A stretch of 64,000 nt of DNA. Origin: Geothrix oryzisoli (GTDB lineage: Bacteria; Acidobacteriota; Holophagae; Holophagales; Holophagaceae). The notes under the pieces were generated by a model that had not been told where the DNA came from, made no database searches, and was given only the letters and a program-made list of their open reading frames with translations. Location: the NCBI RefSeq assembly GCF_022808865.1, contig NZ_JAKZLB010000001.1:248001-312000 (forward strand). Direction: 5' to 3'. Shown piece after piece: positions 37,500-46,667 of the stretch (position 1 is the stretch's first letter; each line of letters starts with the position of its first letter). The translations under genes and the position numbers were made by a program.

Positions 37500-40220
37500 T
37501 CAGCGGGTTTCGATGCCCTGGGCGATGGTGACCTGGATCTTCTGCTGCACCTTGGCGGCGCCCAGGGTCAGGGTGGCGGTGTAGGTGCCGGGGCGCACGA
37601 ACTTGTCGGGTCCCAGGCCACCGTACTCGGTGAGCAGGGTCTTGGAGGGGCGCAGGTTCCAGGCCACCCGTCCCAGGCCCGGCGTGCGGGGCAGGGGGAA
37701 GGTGGCCACGGGCTGGCCTTCGGCATTGGTGATCGAGAGGCTGGGGGCCTCGTCGCCCAGGTCGCGGATCCAATAGGTGAGCAGCGCGCCCTCGGGCGGG
37801 TTCTCGCCGCGATAGATCCCCTTGCCGGCCGAGTCCTCCCAGCCGGGCAGCAGATAGGCCCCTTCCGCGGGCCGCACGGGGAAGAGCTCCAGCGGCTTGG
37901 CGGCGACCTCGGCGGTGAGGGCCTCGAGGGGGGTGAGGTCGTCCAGCACATACAGGCTGCGCCCGTGGGTGGCGATGACCAGGTCGTGGTCCCGGGGGTG
38001 GACCTGCAGGTCGTCCACGGCCACGGCGGGCAGGCCGCCGAGCTTCACCCAGGTCGCACCCCGGTCCAGGCTCGCGTACAGACCGGCTTCGGTGCCGGCG
38101 TAGAGCAGGTCCGGGTTGAATGGATCCTCCCGGACCACCTTCACGGGCCCATCCGGCGGCAGGCCGGCCGCCAGGCTCTGCCAGGTACGCCCGCCGTCGG
38201 CAGTGCGGTAGACCAGGGGGGCGTAGAGTCCCGCCCGATGAGCGTCCACGGCCAGGTAGGCCACCTTGGGATCGCGCCCGCCGGGTTCGATGCGGCTCAT
38301 CCACTGCCCGCGGGCCGGCGCGGGGACGAAGGTGCTGAGATCCGTCCAGTGGCCGCCGTCATCCTCGGTGATCCAGAGCTTGCCGTCATCGGTGCCGGCC
38401 CACAGCAGCCCAGCCTTCACGGGCGATTCGGCCAGGGTGTACACCACCCCGTAGGTTTCCGCGCCACTGCCCGTGGCCGTCGTCTTCAGCGGATCCCGGG
38501 TCGAGAGGTCGGGGCTGATGGCCTTCCAGGTCTCTCCGCGGTGCGTCAGGCGGAAGACCTGGTTGCCGCCCAGGTAGAGGGCGCCCTTGTCGTGGCGGCT
38601 GCCGAAGAGCGGGGCGTTCCAGTTGAAGCGGAAAGCGGGCTGGCCCTCGGCGGGGTTGGGCCGCAGCGCCTTGAACTCGCCCGTGCGGAGGTTGAAGCGG
38701 TGCAGCATGCCCTCCTGGCTCTCGGCGTAGACCAGGTCGCGGTCCTGGGGATCGAAGGCGCAGGAGAAGCCGTCACCGCCACCGATGTTGGTCCAGTCCG
38801 AGTTGAGGATCCCGTCCTTGGAGCGGGTGCGGCTGGGTCCCACCCAGTTGAGGTTGTCCTGAAGGCCGCCGGCGATGCGGTAGGGCAGGCTGTCATCGAG
38901 GGCAATGCGGTAGAACTGGCCGGCGGGGATGTTGTTCAGGTGGAGCCAGGCCTGGCCTGCTTCGTAGCTCTGGTAGACGCCGCCGTCCGTGCCGAGCAGC
39001 AGCCGGGAGGTGACGGGCGGCAATGCCGGCTCGCCGGGCGCGGGCGGCTCCACCTTCGGGGGATCGGCTTTCGGGAAGGCCAGGGCATGGCAGTCCGAAT
39101 GGACTTTGCCGAAGAGATCCTCCCGGAAGCTGCGGCCCCCGTTATCCGAGACGTGCAGCATGTAGCCCGCCACGTAGACCCGCTGGGGATTCACCGGGTC
39201 GATGCGGATCTGGCTGAAGTAGAAGGGACGGGGGTCCAGCGCGTTCACGCGGGTCCAGCTCTCTCCGCCGTCCTCGGACCGGAACACGCCGCCGGCGCGG
39301 CTCAGGAGCTCGTCGATGCCGACGGTGCCGCCCTGGTCGCTTTGGACCACGGCCATCACGATGCCCGGGTGGCTGCGGGAGACATCCAGGCCGATGCGCC
39401 CGGTCTGCGTGGGCAGACCCTTTTCGAGCTTGCGCCAGGTGGTTCCGCCGTCGATGCTCCGGTAGATGCCGCCGACATCCTGCCCCTCCGAAGCGGCGAT
39501 GCCGTAGCTGAAGGACCAGGGGGTGCGCTGCCGCGCATAGAGGGTGGCGTAGAGGGTGTCCGGGGCCGAGGGGTCCAGGGCCACATCTCCACAGCCCACC
39601 CGGGTGTCCAGCTTCCCGGGGGCCTTCAGGACGGCCTTCCAGGTCTTCCCCGCATCGGTGGTCTTGAAGAGGCCCCGCTCACCGCCGGGGCTCCACAGGT
39701 CACCCATCACGGCCACCCAGGCGGTGGCGGGGTCCTTGGGGTGCACCACGATCCGGGGGATGGCCCTGCTGTTTTCCAGGCCCACACAGGCCCAGGTGGC
39801 GCCGCCGTCGGTGGAACGGTAGACGCCATGGCCCCAGCCCGAGCTGTTGCGGTCGTTGGCCTCGCCCGTTCCGACCCAGAGCACCCTGGGATCAGAGGGG
39901 GCCACGGCCACGGCGCCGATGGAGGCCACGGGCTGCTTGTCGAACAGAGGGGCGAAGGTGGCCCCCGCATTCGCCGTCTTCCAGACCCCGCCCGTGGCGA
40001 GGCCCACGTAGAAGGTGTCGGGATTCACGGGATCCACGGCGAGGTCGGACACCCGGCCACCCATGATGGCGGGTCCGATGCTGCGGGCCTTCAGGGCCAC
40101 GAGGCGCGCGGCATCCACTTGGGGGGCGGGGGCCTTCGGCGGGGGCGCCGCCCGCTTGTCCCTCGGGCTGGCGATCAGCGAGGCGCAAAGCAGGAGGCCG
40201 GACAGCAGGCGGATGGACAT
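37500..40220 (-). CDS. VPS10/sortilin-type beta-propeller protein, secreted (second copy)
   Basis: A 906-residue exported protein with signal peptide MSIRLLSGLLLCASLIAS and many Asp-box-like repeats (STDGGATWACV, TTDAGKTWKAVL, SIDGGTTWRKL, SEDGGESWTRV, TADGGRTWQSL). The opening SIGPAIMGGRVSDLAVDP and GGVWKTANAGATF align by eye with the same region of the 6812-10081 protein, so they are paralogues. This copy lacks the long helical C-terminus. GAGGT precedes the ATG. Bacterial members are labelled glycosyl hydrolase, but a catalytic function is unproven; carbohydrate or protein binding is equally possible. Confidence 0.86.
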   Translation of the reverse strand: MSIRLLSGLLLCASLIASPRDKRAAPPPKAPAPQVDAARLVALKARSIGPAIMGGRVSDLAVDPVNPDTFYVGLATGGVWKTANAGATFAPLFDKQPVASIGAVAVAPSDPRVLWVGTGEANDRNSSGWGHGVYRSTDGGATWACVGLENSRAIPRIVVHPKDPATAWVAVMGDLWSPGGERGLFKTTDAGKTWKAVLKAPGKLDTRVGCGDVALDPSAPDTLYATLYARQRTPWSFSYGIAASEGQDVGGIYRSIDGGTTWRKLEKGLPTQTGRIGLDVSRSHPGIVMAVVQSDQGGTVGIDELLSRAGGVFRSEDGGESWTRVNALDPRPFYFSQIRIDPVNPQRVYVAGYMLHVSDNGGRSFREDLFGKVHSDCHALAFPKADPPKVEPPAPGEPALPPVTSRLLLGTDGGVYQSYEAGQAWLHLNNIPAGQFYRIALDDSLPYRIAGGLQDNLNWVGPSRTRSKDGILNSDWTNIGGGDGFSCAFDPQDRDLVYAESQEGMLHRFNLRTGEFKALRPNPAEGQPAFRFNWNAPLFGSRHDKGALYLGGNQVFRLTHRGETWKAISPDLSTRDPLKTTATGSGAETYGVVYTLAESPVKAGLLWAGTDDGKLWITEDDGGHWTDLSTFVPAPARGQWMSRIEPGGRDPKVAYLAVDAHRAGLYAPLVYRTADGGRTWQSLAAGLPPDGPVKVVREDPFNPDLLYAGTEAGLYASLDRGATWVKLGGLPAVAVDDLQVHPRDHDLVIATHGRSLYVLDDLTPLEALTAEVAAKPLELFPVRPAEGAYLLPGWEDSAGKGIYRGENPPEGALLTYWIRDLGDEAPSLSITNAEGQPVATFPLPRTPGLGRVAWNLRPSKTLLTEYGGLGPDKFVRPGTYTATLTLGAAKVQQKIQVTIAQGIETR

Positions 40221-40285
40221 CGGGACCTCGGCGGGAGATCCGCCAGCTTACCGCAGGATGTGAGGCACCCGCTGATCCAGTGGCG

Positions 40286-41950
40286 TCAGCCCTTCATGGG
40301 GATGTGCAGGCCGATGGCCTCGGCGTGCTCGCGGGCGGATTCGTAGCCCGCGTCGGCGTGGCGGAAGACGCCCATGGCGGGATCGTTCCAGAGCACCCGG
40401 GCGATGCAGCGGTCGGCGCGCTCAGTGCCGTCGGCCACGATGACGACGCCGCTGTGCTGGCTGAAGCCCATGCCCACACCGCCGCCGTGGTGGAAGCTCA
40501 CCCAGGAGGCACCGCCACCCACGGCGGTCATGGCATTCAGCAGCGGCCAGTCAGAGACGGCATCGGAGCCGTCCTTCATGGCTTCGGTCTCGCGGTTGGG
40601 GCTGGCCACGCTGCCGCTGTCCAGGTGGTCGCGGCCGATGACGATGGGGGCCTTGACCTTGCCGGTGCGGACCAGCTCGTTGAACTTGAGGCCCGCCAGG
40701 TGGCGCTCACCGGCGCCGATCCAGCAGATGCGGGCGGGCAGACCCTGGAAGGCGATCTTCTCCTTGGCGGCCTTCAGCCAGCGGATCATGCCCTCGTTCT
40801 GGGGGAACAGCTCCATCATGGCGGCGTCGGTCACTGCGATGTCCTCGGGGTCGCCGGAGAGGGCCGCCCAGCGGAAGGGGCCGATGCCCTTGCAGAAGAG
40901 GGGCCGGATGAAGGCGGGCACGAAGCCGGGGAAGGCGAAGGCGTTCTCGAAGCCCGCGCGCTTGGCCTGGGCCCGGATGTTGTTGCCGTAGTCGAAGGTG
41001 ACGGCTCCGCGGCGCTGGAACTCGACCATGGCCTCGACGTGGGTCCGCATGGAGGCCAGGGCCCGCTGCACGTAGGCCTCGGGCTGCTCCTTCCGCATCA
41101 CCGCAGCCTGCTCGAGGGTGAGGCCGGTCGGGATGTAGCCGTTGTACTCGTCGTGGGCGCTGGTCTGGTCGGTCACGAGGTCGGGCTGGAAGCCGCGCTT
41201 GAGGATCTCGGGCAGGATCTCCGCGGCGTTGCCCAGCAGGCCGATGCTCCGGGCCTCGTGGGCATCCACATACTGCTGCACCAGGGCCAGAGCCGTGTCC
41301 AGGTTGTCGGTCCATTCATCGAGGTAGCGGGTGTCCAGGCGCTTCTGGATGCGGGTCTGGTCCACCTCGACACAGAGGGCTACGCCGCCGTTCATGGTGA
41401 CGGACAGGGGCTGGGCGCCGCCCATGCCGCCGAGGCCCGCCGTGAGGGTCCAGGTGCCGGCCAGCGTTCCGTTGAAATGCTGGCGGGCGGCCTCGGCGAA
41501 GGTCTCGTAGGTGCCCTGCACGATCCCCTGGCTGCCGATGTAGATCCAGCTGCCGGCGGTCATCTGGCCGTACATCATCAGGCCCTTCTGATCCAGCTCG
41601 CGGAAGTGCTCCCATGTGGCCCACTTGGGCACCAGGTTCGAGTTGGCGATGAGGACGCGGGGCGCGTCGGGGTGGGTCTTCACCACGCCCACGGGCTTTC
41701 CGCTCTGCACCAGCAGCGTCTCGTCATCGTTCAGGTGCTTCAGCTCTTTCACGATGGCGTGGAAGCAGTCCCAGTTCCGGGCCGCCTTGCCCAGGCCGCC
41801 ATAGACCACCAGGTCCTCGGGCCGTTCGGCCACCTCGGGATCGAGGTTGTTCATCAGCATGCGCAGCGCCGCCTCCTGGACCCAGCCCTTGCAGTGCAGG
41901 TGGGTGCCACGGGGCGCAGTGACGATGGGGGCTTCGGATGCGGTGGTCAT
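40286..41950 (-). CDS. hutU: Urocanate hydratase
   Basis: HutU adds water to urocanate using tightly bound NAD, the second step of histidine breakdown. The 554-residue protein shows [31 protein letters not shown], the NAD region [30 protein letters not shown] and the conserved [20 protein letters not shown] lies before the ATG. No hutH, hutI or hutG lies nearby, so the rest of the pathway must be elsewhere. It follows the ferredoxin-MBL gene by 51 bases on the same strand and might be read with it. Confidence 0.96.
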   Translation of the reverse strand: MTTASEAPIVTAPRGTHLHCKGWVQEAALRMLMNNLDPEVAERPEDLVVYGGLGKAARNWDCFHAIVKELKHLNDDETLLVQSGKPVGVVKTHPDAPRVLIANSNLVPKWATWEHFRELDQKGLMMYGQMTAGSWIYIGSQGIVQGTYETFAEAARQHFNGTLAGTWTLTAGLGGMGGAQPLSVTMNGGVALCVEVDQTRIQKRLDTRYLDEWTDNLDTALALVQQYVDAHEARSIGLLGNAAEILPEILKRGFQPDLVTDQTSAHDEYNGYIPTGLTLEQAAVMRKEQPEAYVQRALASMRTHVEAMVEFQRRGAVTFDYGNNIRAQAKRAGFENAFAFPGFVPAFIRPLFCKGIGPFRWAALSGDPEDIAVTDAAMMELFPQNEGMIRWLKAAKEKIAFQGLPARICWIGAGERHLAGLKFNELVRTGKVKAPIVIGRDHLDSGSVASPNRETEAMKDGSDAVSDWPLLNAMTAVGGGASWVSFHHGGGVGMGFSQHSGVVIVADGTERADRCIARVLWNDPAMGVFRHADAGYESAREHAEAIGLHIPMKG

Positions 41951-42001
41951 GGGGGCTCCGACGGAACCCCTTAGTTTCCCACGGCTTCCAATCGACCGCG
42001 A

Positions 42002-42862
42002 TCAAGAACGCCGGAGCACCCTCAGGGCCCGTTCCAGTTCGGCCCGCATGGCGGCCGGGGAAGCCGCGTGATGGATGCTCCCATGCCCCGGCAGCACCCA
42101 GGTGAACTCGAAGGCCAGGAGCCTTTCCAGACTGTCAAGCTGCCGCTCCCAGGAGTGCCAGTTGTAGGTGCGGGAGGCGGAGAGGTGCCCCTGGTCCGGG
42201 TTCCACCACAGGTGATCGCCGGTGAACAGGAAGTCCCGGTAGAGCAGGCAGACGCTCCCGGCCGTGTGGCCCGGGGTGGGGATGAGGAGCAGGTCCTCCG
42301 CCAGCTGGATGGGTGCGTCGCCCGCCACGAGGTGCTCCAGGGCCGTGAAGCCATCGGCCCGGTGCATGATCCGCTCACAGCCGAACCGCGCATGGTAGGC
42401 CACATGATCCGCCACGTCGTCCTGGTGGCTGAGCACCAGCATCGACACGCCGCCCAGGGCCTCCAGGTTCTTCATGAGCGGTTCCGCGGCCCGCGGGGAA
42501 TCCATCAGCACATTGCCCCCAGGGCGGCGGATCAGGTAGCTCCATGCGCCGAAGCTCTTCTCGCTGGTGTAGCCGCAGAAGAAGACATCCTCGGCCAGCG
42601 GATGGGGGAAGGCCCGGGCGGCGGCCGGGAGGCCGGCCTTGTCGTCGGTGCCGATGGAGCCCACGGGGCAGGCCACCAGGGCCATGGCGGCCAGCCGTCT
42701 CGACTCCGGATCGCCAGGCTGGGTGTGGATCTTCGCATGGTCGCCGCCATCCGCGAAGGTCCCCGGGGCGAACTGATAGCAGGTTCCACAGTCGATGCAG
42801 GTCCGGTCCACGAAGAGGGGACCGGGGGCATTGTCGGCGTGGGCATCCGTTCGGCGGGCCAT
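42002..42862 (-). CDS. Ferredoxin domain fused to metallo-beta-lactamase-fold hydrolase
   Basis: A 286-residue protein. Residues 15-75 form a single-cluster ferredoxin domain with Cys22, Cys25, Cys28 (CIDCGTC) and Cys65 in CPVG. Residues 90-286 form a metallo-beta-lactamase fold with the metal motif HQDDVADH at 146-153, a later histidine in PTPGHTAGSV, GDHLWW and LPGHGSIHH. GGAGGG precedes the ATG. Such fusions exist in bacteria and plants but their substrate is unknown; the cluster may pass electrons to or sense conditions for the hydrolase. It closes a run of five redox genes on this strand. Confidence 0.85.
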   Translation of the reverse strand: MARRTDAHADNAPGPLFVDRTCIDCGTCYQFAPGTFADGGDHAKIHTQPGDPESRRLAAMALVACPVGSIGTDDKAGLPAAARAFPHPLAEDVFFCGYTSEKSFGAWSYLIRRPGGNVLMDSPRAAEPLMKNLEALGGVSMLVLSHQDDVADHVAYHARFGCERIMHRADGFTALEHLVAGDAPIQLAEDLLLIPTPGHTAGSVCLLYRDFLFTGDHLWWNPDQGHLSASRTYNWHSWERQLDSLERLLAFEFTWVLPGHGSIHHAASPAAMRAELERALRVLRRS

Positions 42863-42885
42863 GAACCCTCCGTCTCTTGGATGCT

Positions 42886-43875
42886 TCAGCGGTTCACCAT
42901 GTGCATGGCGGACTCCGGGTAGCGCGTCCCGGCGGCGGCCCCGGGCGGGAACAGGCCGCTGAGCTCCTGGAGTTCGCCGGGGCACAGCACCTGCTCCAGG
43001 GCGCCCAGGTTCTCGTCCAGGCGGTCCCGGCGCTTGGTGCCGGGGATGGGAACCACGTCCCCGCCCTGGCCCAGCACCCAGGCCAGGGCGAGCTGGGCGG
43101 GGGCACAGCCGCGGGCGGCCGCCATGTCCCCGAGGCGCGCCACCAGGTCCAGGTTCTTCTGGAAGTTCTCGCCCTGGAAGCGCGGCGAGTTCCGGCGGTA
43201 GTCACCAGGCTCGAAATCCTCGAACGTCTGGATCTGGCCCGTGAGGAAACCCCGGCCCAGGGGGCTGTAGGGTACGAAGCCCACGCCCAGGTCCCGGCAG
43301 GCCTGAAGCAGTCCGTTCTCGGGATCGCGGGTCCAGAGCGAATATTCGGACTGCACGGCACTGATGGGATGCACCTTGAAGGCCCGTCGCAGGGTGGCGG
43401 GACTGACTTCGGAGAGGCCCAGGAACCGGACCTTGCCCGCTTTCACGAGGTCGGCCATGGCGCCCACGGTCTCCTCGATGGGCACGTCCAGGTCCACGCG
43501 GTGCTGGTAGTAGAGGTCGATGGTGTCCACGCCCAGGCGCTTCAGGCTCCCGTCGCAGGCGCTGCGCACATAGTCGGGCCGACCACAGACGCCGCGCAGG
43601 GCCGGGTTGCTGGGATCCCGCAGGATGCCGAACTTGGTGGCGATCACCACACGGTCCCGTACGCCGGCCAGGGCCTTCCCGAGCAGGATCTCGTTGTCAT
43701 GAGGGCCGTACATGTCGGCCGTGTCGAAGAAGCTGATGCCACGATCCACGGCATGGCGGATCGTGGCCGTGGATTCGGCATCATCCCGGTGGCCGTAGAA
43801 GTCCGACATGCCCATGCAGCCGAGGCCGAGGGCGGACACGGTGAGCCCCTGGGTTCCGAGCGTACGGGTCAGCAT
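42886..43875 (-). CDS. Aldo/keto reductase
   Basis: A 329-residue NADPH-dependent reductase of aldehydes or ketones. The family pattern is visible: [12 protein letters not shown] near the start, the catalytic Asp and Tyr in [14 protein letters not shown], the Lys in IATKFGI, the His in LYYQHRVDL and the cofactor segment near the C-terminus ([20 protein letters not shown]). It belongs to the AKR group with general stress or quinone and aldehyde roles. AGGAGG lies before the ATG. Gaps of 31 and 23 bases to its neighbours suggest one transcript. Confidence 0.92.
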   Translation of the reverse strand: MLTRTLGTQGLTVSALGLGCMGMSDFYGHRDDAESTATIRHAVDRGISFFDTADMYGPHDNEILLGKALAGVRDRVVIATKFGILRDPSNPALRGVCGRPDYVRSACDGSLKRLGVDTIDLYYQHRVDLDVPIEETVGAMADLVKAGKVRFLGLSEVSPATLRRAFKVHPISAVQSEYSLWTRDPENGLLQACRDLGVGFVPYSPLGRGFLTGQIQTFEDFEPGDYRRNSPRFQGENFQKNLDLVARLGDMAAARGCAPAQLALAWVLGQGGDVVPIPGTKRRDRLDENLGALEQVLCPGELQELSGLFPPGAAAGTRYPESAMHMVNR

Positions 43876-43906
43876 GGGGACCTCCTGGCTTCAGTATGAA
43901 CTCCGG

Positions 43907-44557
43907 TCACCGGTGCTCGACGACGTCCTTGGCCTCGAACCGGACCTTGGGGGTGGCGGCGTACTTGTCGTCCGCCGCGCGATAGCCCAGGGGGCAGGCG
44001 CTGATGGTGGTGTACCCGGTGCCCTTGAGGCCCAGGATCTCATCGTATTTCGCGGGCTCGATGCCTTCGAAGGGGCAGGCGTCCACACCGAGCAGGGCGG
44101 CGGAAGTCATGAGGTTGCCCAGGGCGATGTAGGTCTGGCGGGCGGCCCATTCCTGAATGACCGCATGGCGAGCGCCCTTGACCAGATCGCCCACCATGTA
44201 GCCCTTGTAGCCGGCCAGGCTGTCGATGGCTACGCCACGCACTTCGGCGATGCGGGCCACAAAGCGGTCCACGTCGGCTTCGGTGATGTCCTGCTTGGCC
44301 GTGAGGACGATCAGATGGCTGCAGTCCTCCACCTGGGACTGGTTCCAGGACGCGGGGCGCAGCTTGGCCTTGAGGGCCGGATCGGTGACGACGATGAACT
44401 TCCAGGGCTGCAGCCCGTAGCTGGAGGGCGTGAGGACGAGGGCCTCCTCGATCACGGACCAGTCGGCAGCGGAGATCTTCTTCGTGGGGTCGAACTTCTT
44501 GGTGGCGTAGCGCCAGTGGAGTTGTTGAAGCAGGCTTTCGCCAGAGATGGTGCTCAT
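43907..44557 (-). CDS. Nitroreductase-family NAD(P)H-dependent flavin oxidoreductase
   Basis: A 216-residue FMN enzyme of the NfsB-like group that reduces nitroaromatics or quinones. The start RYATKKFDPTKKIS and SSYGLQPWKFIVV hold FMN-phosphate contacts. ECx-type flavin contacts follow in ARQTYIALGNLMTSAALLGVDACPFEG, and the tail LGYRAADDKYAATPKVRF is typical. It sits 32 bases after thioredoxin and 31 before the aldo/keto reductase on the same strand. A nitroreductase beside an HxlR regulator is a familiar pairing in Firmicutes (YodB-type control of yodC). Confidence 0.92.
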   Translation of the reverse strand: MSTISGESLLQQLHWRYATKKFDPTKKISAADWSVIEEALVLTPSSYGLQPWKFIVVTDPALKAKLRPASWNQSQVEDCSHLIVLTAKQDITEADVDRFVARIAEVRGVAIDSLAGYKGYMVGDLVKGARHAVIQEWAARQTYIALGNLMTSAALLGVDACPFEGIEPAKYDEILGLKGTGYTTISACPLGYRAADDKYAATPKVRFEAKDVVEHR

Positions 44558-44589
44558 GAGTGCCTCGGAATTCGGATGGAAGACGGGGT

Positions 44590-44910
44590 TCAGATGGCCT
44601 GCTGGATGCGGGTCCGCAGCTGGTCGATGGGCATGGAACCCACGATGCGGTCCAGGGGCTCGCCATCCTTGAAGATCACCAGGGTCGGCATGCTGAGGAC
44701 GTCGTACTGCTCGGACAGCGGGGTGAAATCATCCACGTTCAACTTCGCGAAGCTGATCTTCCCCTTGAACTCCGCAGCCAGGGTCTCGGTGATGGGAGCC
44801 AATTCGCGGCAGGGCGCGCACCAGGGAGCCCAGAAATCCACCACGGTGTAGCCATGGGCCACAGCCTGGGCGAAGGTCTGGTCGGTGAGGTGCGAGATGA
44901 GGTCGGACAT
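44590..44910 (-). CDS. trx: Thioredoxin
   Basis: A 106-residue thioredoxin with the redox-active pair Cys31-Cys34 in FWAPWCAPCREL, the cis-proline in LSMPTLVIFKDGE and a buried Asp in VVDFWA. The active site reads WCAPC instead of the usual WCGPC, which would change the redox potential somewhat. AGGAG lies eight bases before the ATG. It is the second gene of the redox cassette after the WrbA-like flavoprotein, so it may be an induced stress thioredoxin rather than the housekeeping one. Confidence 0.93.
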   Translation of the reverse strand: MSDLISHLTDQTFAQAVAHGYTVVDFWAPWCAPCRELAPITETLAAEFKGKISFAKLNVDDFTPLSEQYDVLSMPTLVIFKDGEPLDRIVGSMPIDQLRTRIQQAI

Positions 44911-44985
44911 TCGGTGGCTCCTGCGAAACCCTTCCAGGTTAACGGATCTGGAAGGGTTTCCGGTCATGACAATCTCAACAGGGCC

Positions 44986-45537
44986 TCAGGCCCCCTTGGC
45001 CCACCGGGTCGTGGCGGAGGCGATGCGTTCGCCCAGCAGCTCGGCGCTCCTGCGGTCGGCCAGGTTGGGCTCGACATCCGGGGCCACCTGGCCCGCCTGG
45101 GCCATGAGGCCGGTGAAACTGCCGAGGCGGTTGATGCCCTCCTCATTGCCAGGCATCTCGGCATTGCCGATCCAGACCATGCCGTGCTGCATGGCGAAGA
45201 TCATCAGGGACTGGAGGGTGTTCAGCTTGTCGCCGCTGGGGCTGCCGCTGATCGTGAAGCCGGCCGCCAGCTTGTCCTTCCACTTCCGCTCGAACCAGGG
45301 CTTGGAGCTGGCATCCATGAAGGTCTTGAAGGGGCCGCTGACGTTGCCCATGTAGGTGGGGCTGCCGAAGACGATGGCATCCGAGGCCTCGAGGTCCCCC
45401 CAATGGGCGTCAATCTCCTCGACGGGAATGAGCAGGGCCTTGACCCCGGGGATGGTCTCGGCGCCGGCCTTCACGCTTTCGGCGACCACCTTGGTGTGGC
45501 CGTAGCCGCTGTGGAACACGATGGAAATCTGGGTCAT
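44986..45537 (-). CDS. WrbA/flavodoxin-like FMN-dependent NAD(P)H:quinone oxidoreductase
   Basis: A 183-residue flavodoxin-fold protein. The FMN-phosphate loop is HSGYGHTKVVAESV, and SPTYMGNVSGPFKTFMD plus FTISGSPSGDKLNTLQSLM are the isoalloxazine loops of the NADPH-dependent FMN reductase/WrbA group, which reduces quinones by two electrons. AGGAG precedes the ATG at 45537. It is the first gene of the cassette and faces the HxlR regulator across 105 bases holding operator-like repeats. Confidence 0.88.
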   Translation of the reverse strand: MTQISIVFHSGYGHTKVVAESVKAGAETIPGVKALLIPVEEIDAHWGDLEASDAIVFGSPTYMGNVSGPFKTFMDASSKPWFERKWKDKLAAGFTISGSPSGDKLNTLQSLMIFAMQHGMVWIGNAEMPGNEEGINRLGSFTGLMAQAGQVAPDVEPNLADRRSAELLGERIASATTRWAKGA

Positions 45538-45590
45538 CCTTGACTCCTTTTCGGGGGCTTGCATTCGTTTCGCCCGTGGTCCAAACTTTA

Positions 45591-45640
45591 GGTGCTTACG
45601 ATCAAAAAGAAAGTAGGCACTATTTTGGAAGGTAGGCACC
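45591..45640. promoter_or_regulatory. Three operator-like half sites between wrbA-like gene and hxlR
   Basis: GTAGGCAC occurs at 45613-45620 and 45632-45639, 19 bases apart, and the inverted form GGTGCTTAC at 45591-45599 (8 of 9 against GGTGCCTAC). The set gives one inverted and one direct pair, each half site about two helical turns from the next. The location next to an HxlR gene and its divergent target fits an autoregulated operator. Confidence 0.6.
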
Positions 45641-45642
45641 CA

Positions 45643-46041
45643 ATGGTTCGTAAAGCCTGCACGCTGGCTCCCAATGTCCTCAGCGCCCAGTGTCCAACCC
45701 GCCAGGCGCTGGATCTCATCGCCGACAAGTGGACGACCCTGCTGATCTACCTGTTGTCGAAAGGGAAGCAGCGCTACGGCGACCTCCACCGCCAGGTGGG
45801 CGGCATCAGCCAGAAGATGCTCACGCAGACCCTGCGCAAGCTGGAGCGGGACGGCCTGGTCACCCGCCACGTCTATCCCGAGGTGCCGCCCCGCACGGAA
45901 TACGAACTGACCAAGCTGGGCCACACGCTCATCGGGCCCCTGGGCGCGCTCTGCGAATGGGCGGGCACGCACTTGTCAGAGCTGGAGCAGGCCCGCAAGC
46001 GCTACGACCACCTGCAGAAGAAGCCCCCTCTCAGCGCCTGA
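45643..46041 (+). CDS. HxlR-family transcriptional regulator
   Basis: A 132-residue MarR-like winged-helix regulator. CPTRQALDLIADKWTTLLIYLL at the start, GKQRYGDLHRQVGGISQKMLTQTLRKLERDGLV (recognition helix and wing) and EYELTKLGHTLIGPL are typical of HxlR. Cys17 sits at the conserved redox-sensing position of YodB and HypR, and Cys6 is an additional candidate. The ATG at 45643 is preferred; a GTG at 45592 would start inside the operator repeats. It is read divergently from the five-gene redox cassette and probably represses it until electrophiles or quinones modify its cysteine. Confidence 0.9.
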   Translation: MVRKACTLAPNVLSAQCPTRQALDLIADKWTTLLIYLLSKGKQRYGDLHRQVGGISQKMLTQTLRKLERDGLVTRHVYPEVPPRTEYELTKLGHTLIGPLGALCEWAGTHLSELEQARKRYDHLQKKPPLSA

Positions 46042-46112
46042 TAGGGTCCGGGGGGACCGCCTGCTCGCGATGTCCCCCTGGGCCCCCGCGCTTCGGCCGG
46101 GCGAGCCCGCCC

Positions 46113-46667
46113 TCAGCGCCTGATGGCGTCCAGGTCCCCAGGCGCGTCCAGGTCGTCGGCACCGGCCGGGAAGGGCAGGGCCGCGGCCCCCTCGCGCAGG
46201 AGGAGGCCCTTGGCGCCGCGGTCCCCGCGCAGCGTCAGCAGTTCCGGGAAGAGGCGCCGTGGCAGCACGGCGGGAATGCCGAGGGTGTCCGCATAGGCGC
46301 AGGCTGCGGGGCGCTCGGGATCGACCGCGGCCAGGGCCAGCAGGCCTCCGAGCAGGGTGGCATCCACGGCGGGCTGGTCCACCGTCAGAAGCAGGGCCGC
46401 TTCCACGGCCGGCCCCAGGGCCGCGACGCCCAGGCGGATGGAGCTGGCCATGCCCTCCTGGGCTTCGGGGTTGAACACCGTCTGGACCTCCAGGCCGGCA
46501 AGGCCGGGGTCCCAGGTCCCGATCACGGCGACCACGGGGCTGCAGCCGGCACCCAGGGCCGCCCGGGCGGCGCGGCGCAGCAGGGTCTCGCCGTCCAGGC
46601 GCAGGAGGGCTTTGGGGCCGCCCATGCGACGCCCCGCCCCCGCCGCCAGGATGACGGCCGCGATCAC
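46113..46667 (-). CDS. mocA: MocA-like molybdenum cofactor cytidylyltransferase
   Basis: A 184-residue nucleotidyltransferase that attaches CMP to molybdopterin, the cofactor form needed by xanthine-dehydrogenase-type enzymes. The signature is VILAAGAGRRMGGPKALLRLDGETLL, followed by NPEAQEGMASSIRLGV and LLLTVDQPAVDATLL. The GTG start overlaps the xdhC stop (GTGA), so both are translated together. Position at the end of a molybdenum hydroxylase operon supports the role. Confidence 0.88.
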   Translation of the reverse strand: MIAAVILAAGAGRRMGGPKALLRLDGETLLRRAARAALGAGCSPVVAVIGTWDPGLAGLEVQTVFNPEAQEGMASSIRLGVAALGPAVEAALLLTVDQPAVDATLLGGLLALAAVDPERPAACAYADTLGIPAVLPRRLFPELLTLRGDRGAKGLLLREGAAALPFPAGADDLDAPGDLDAIRR

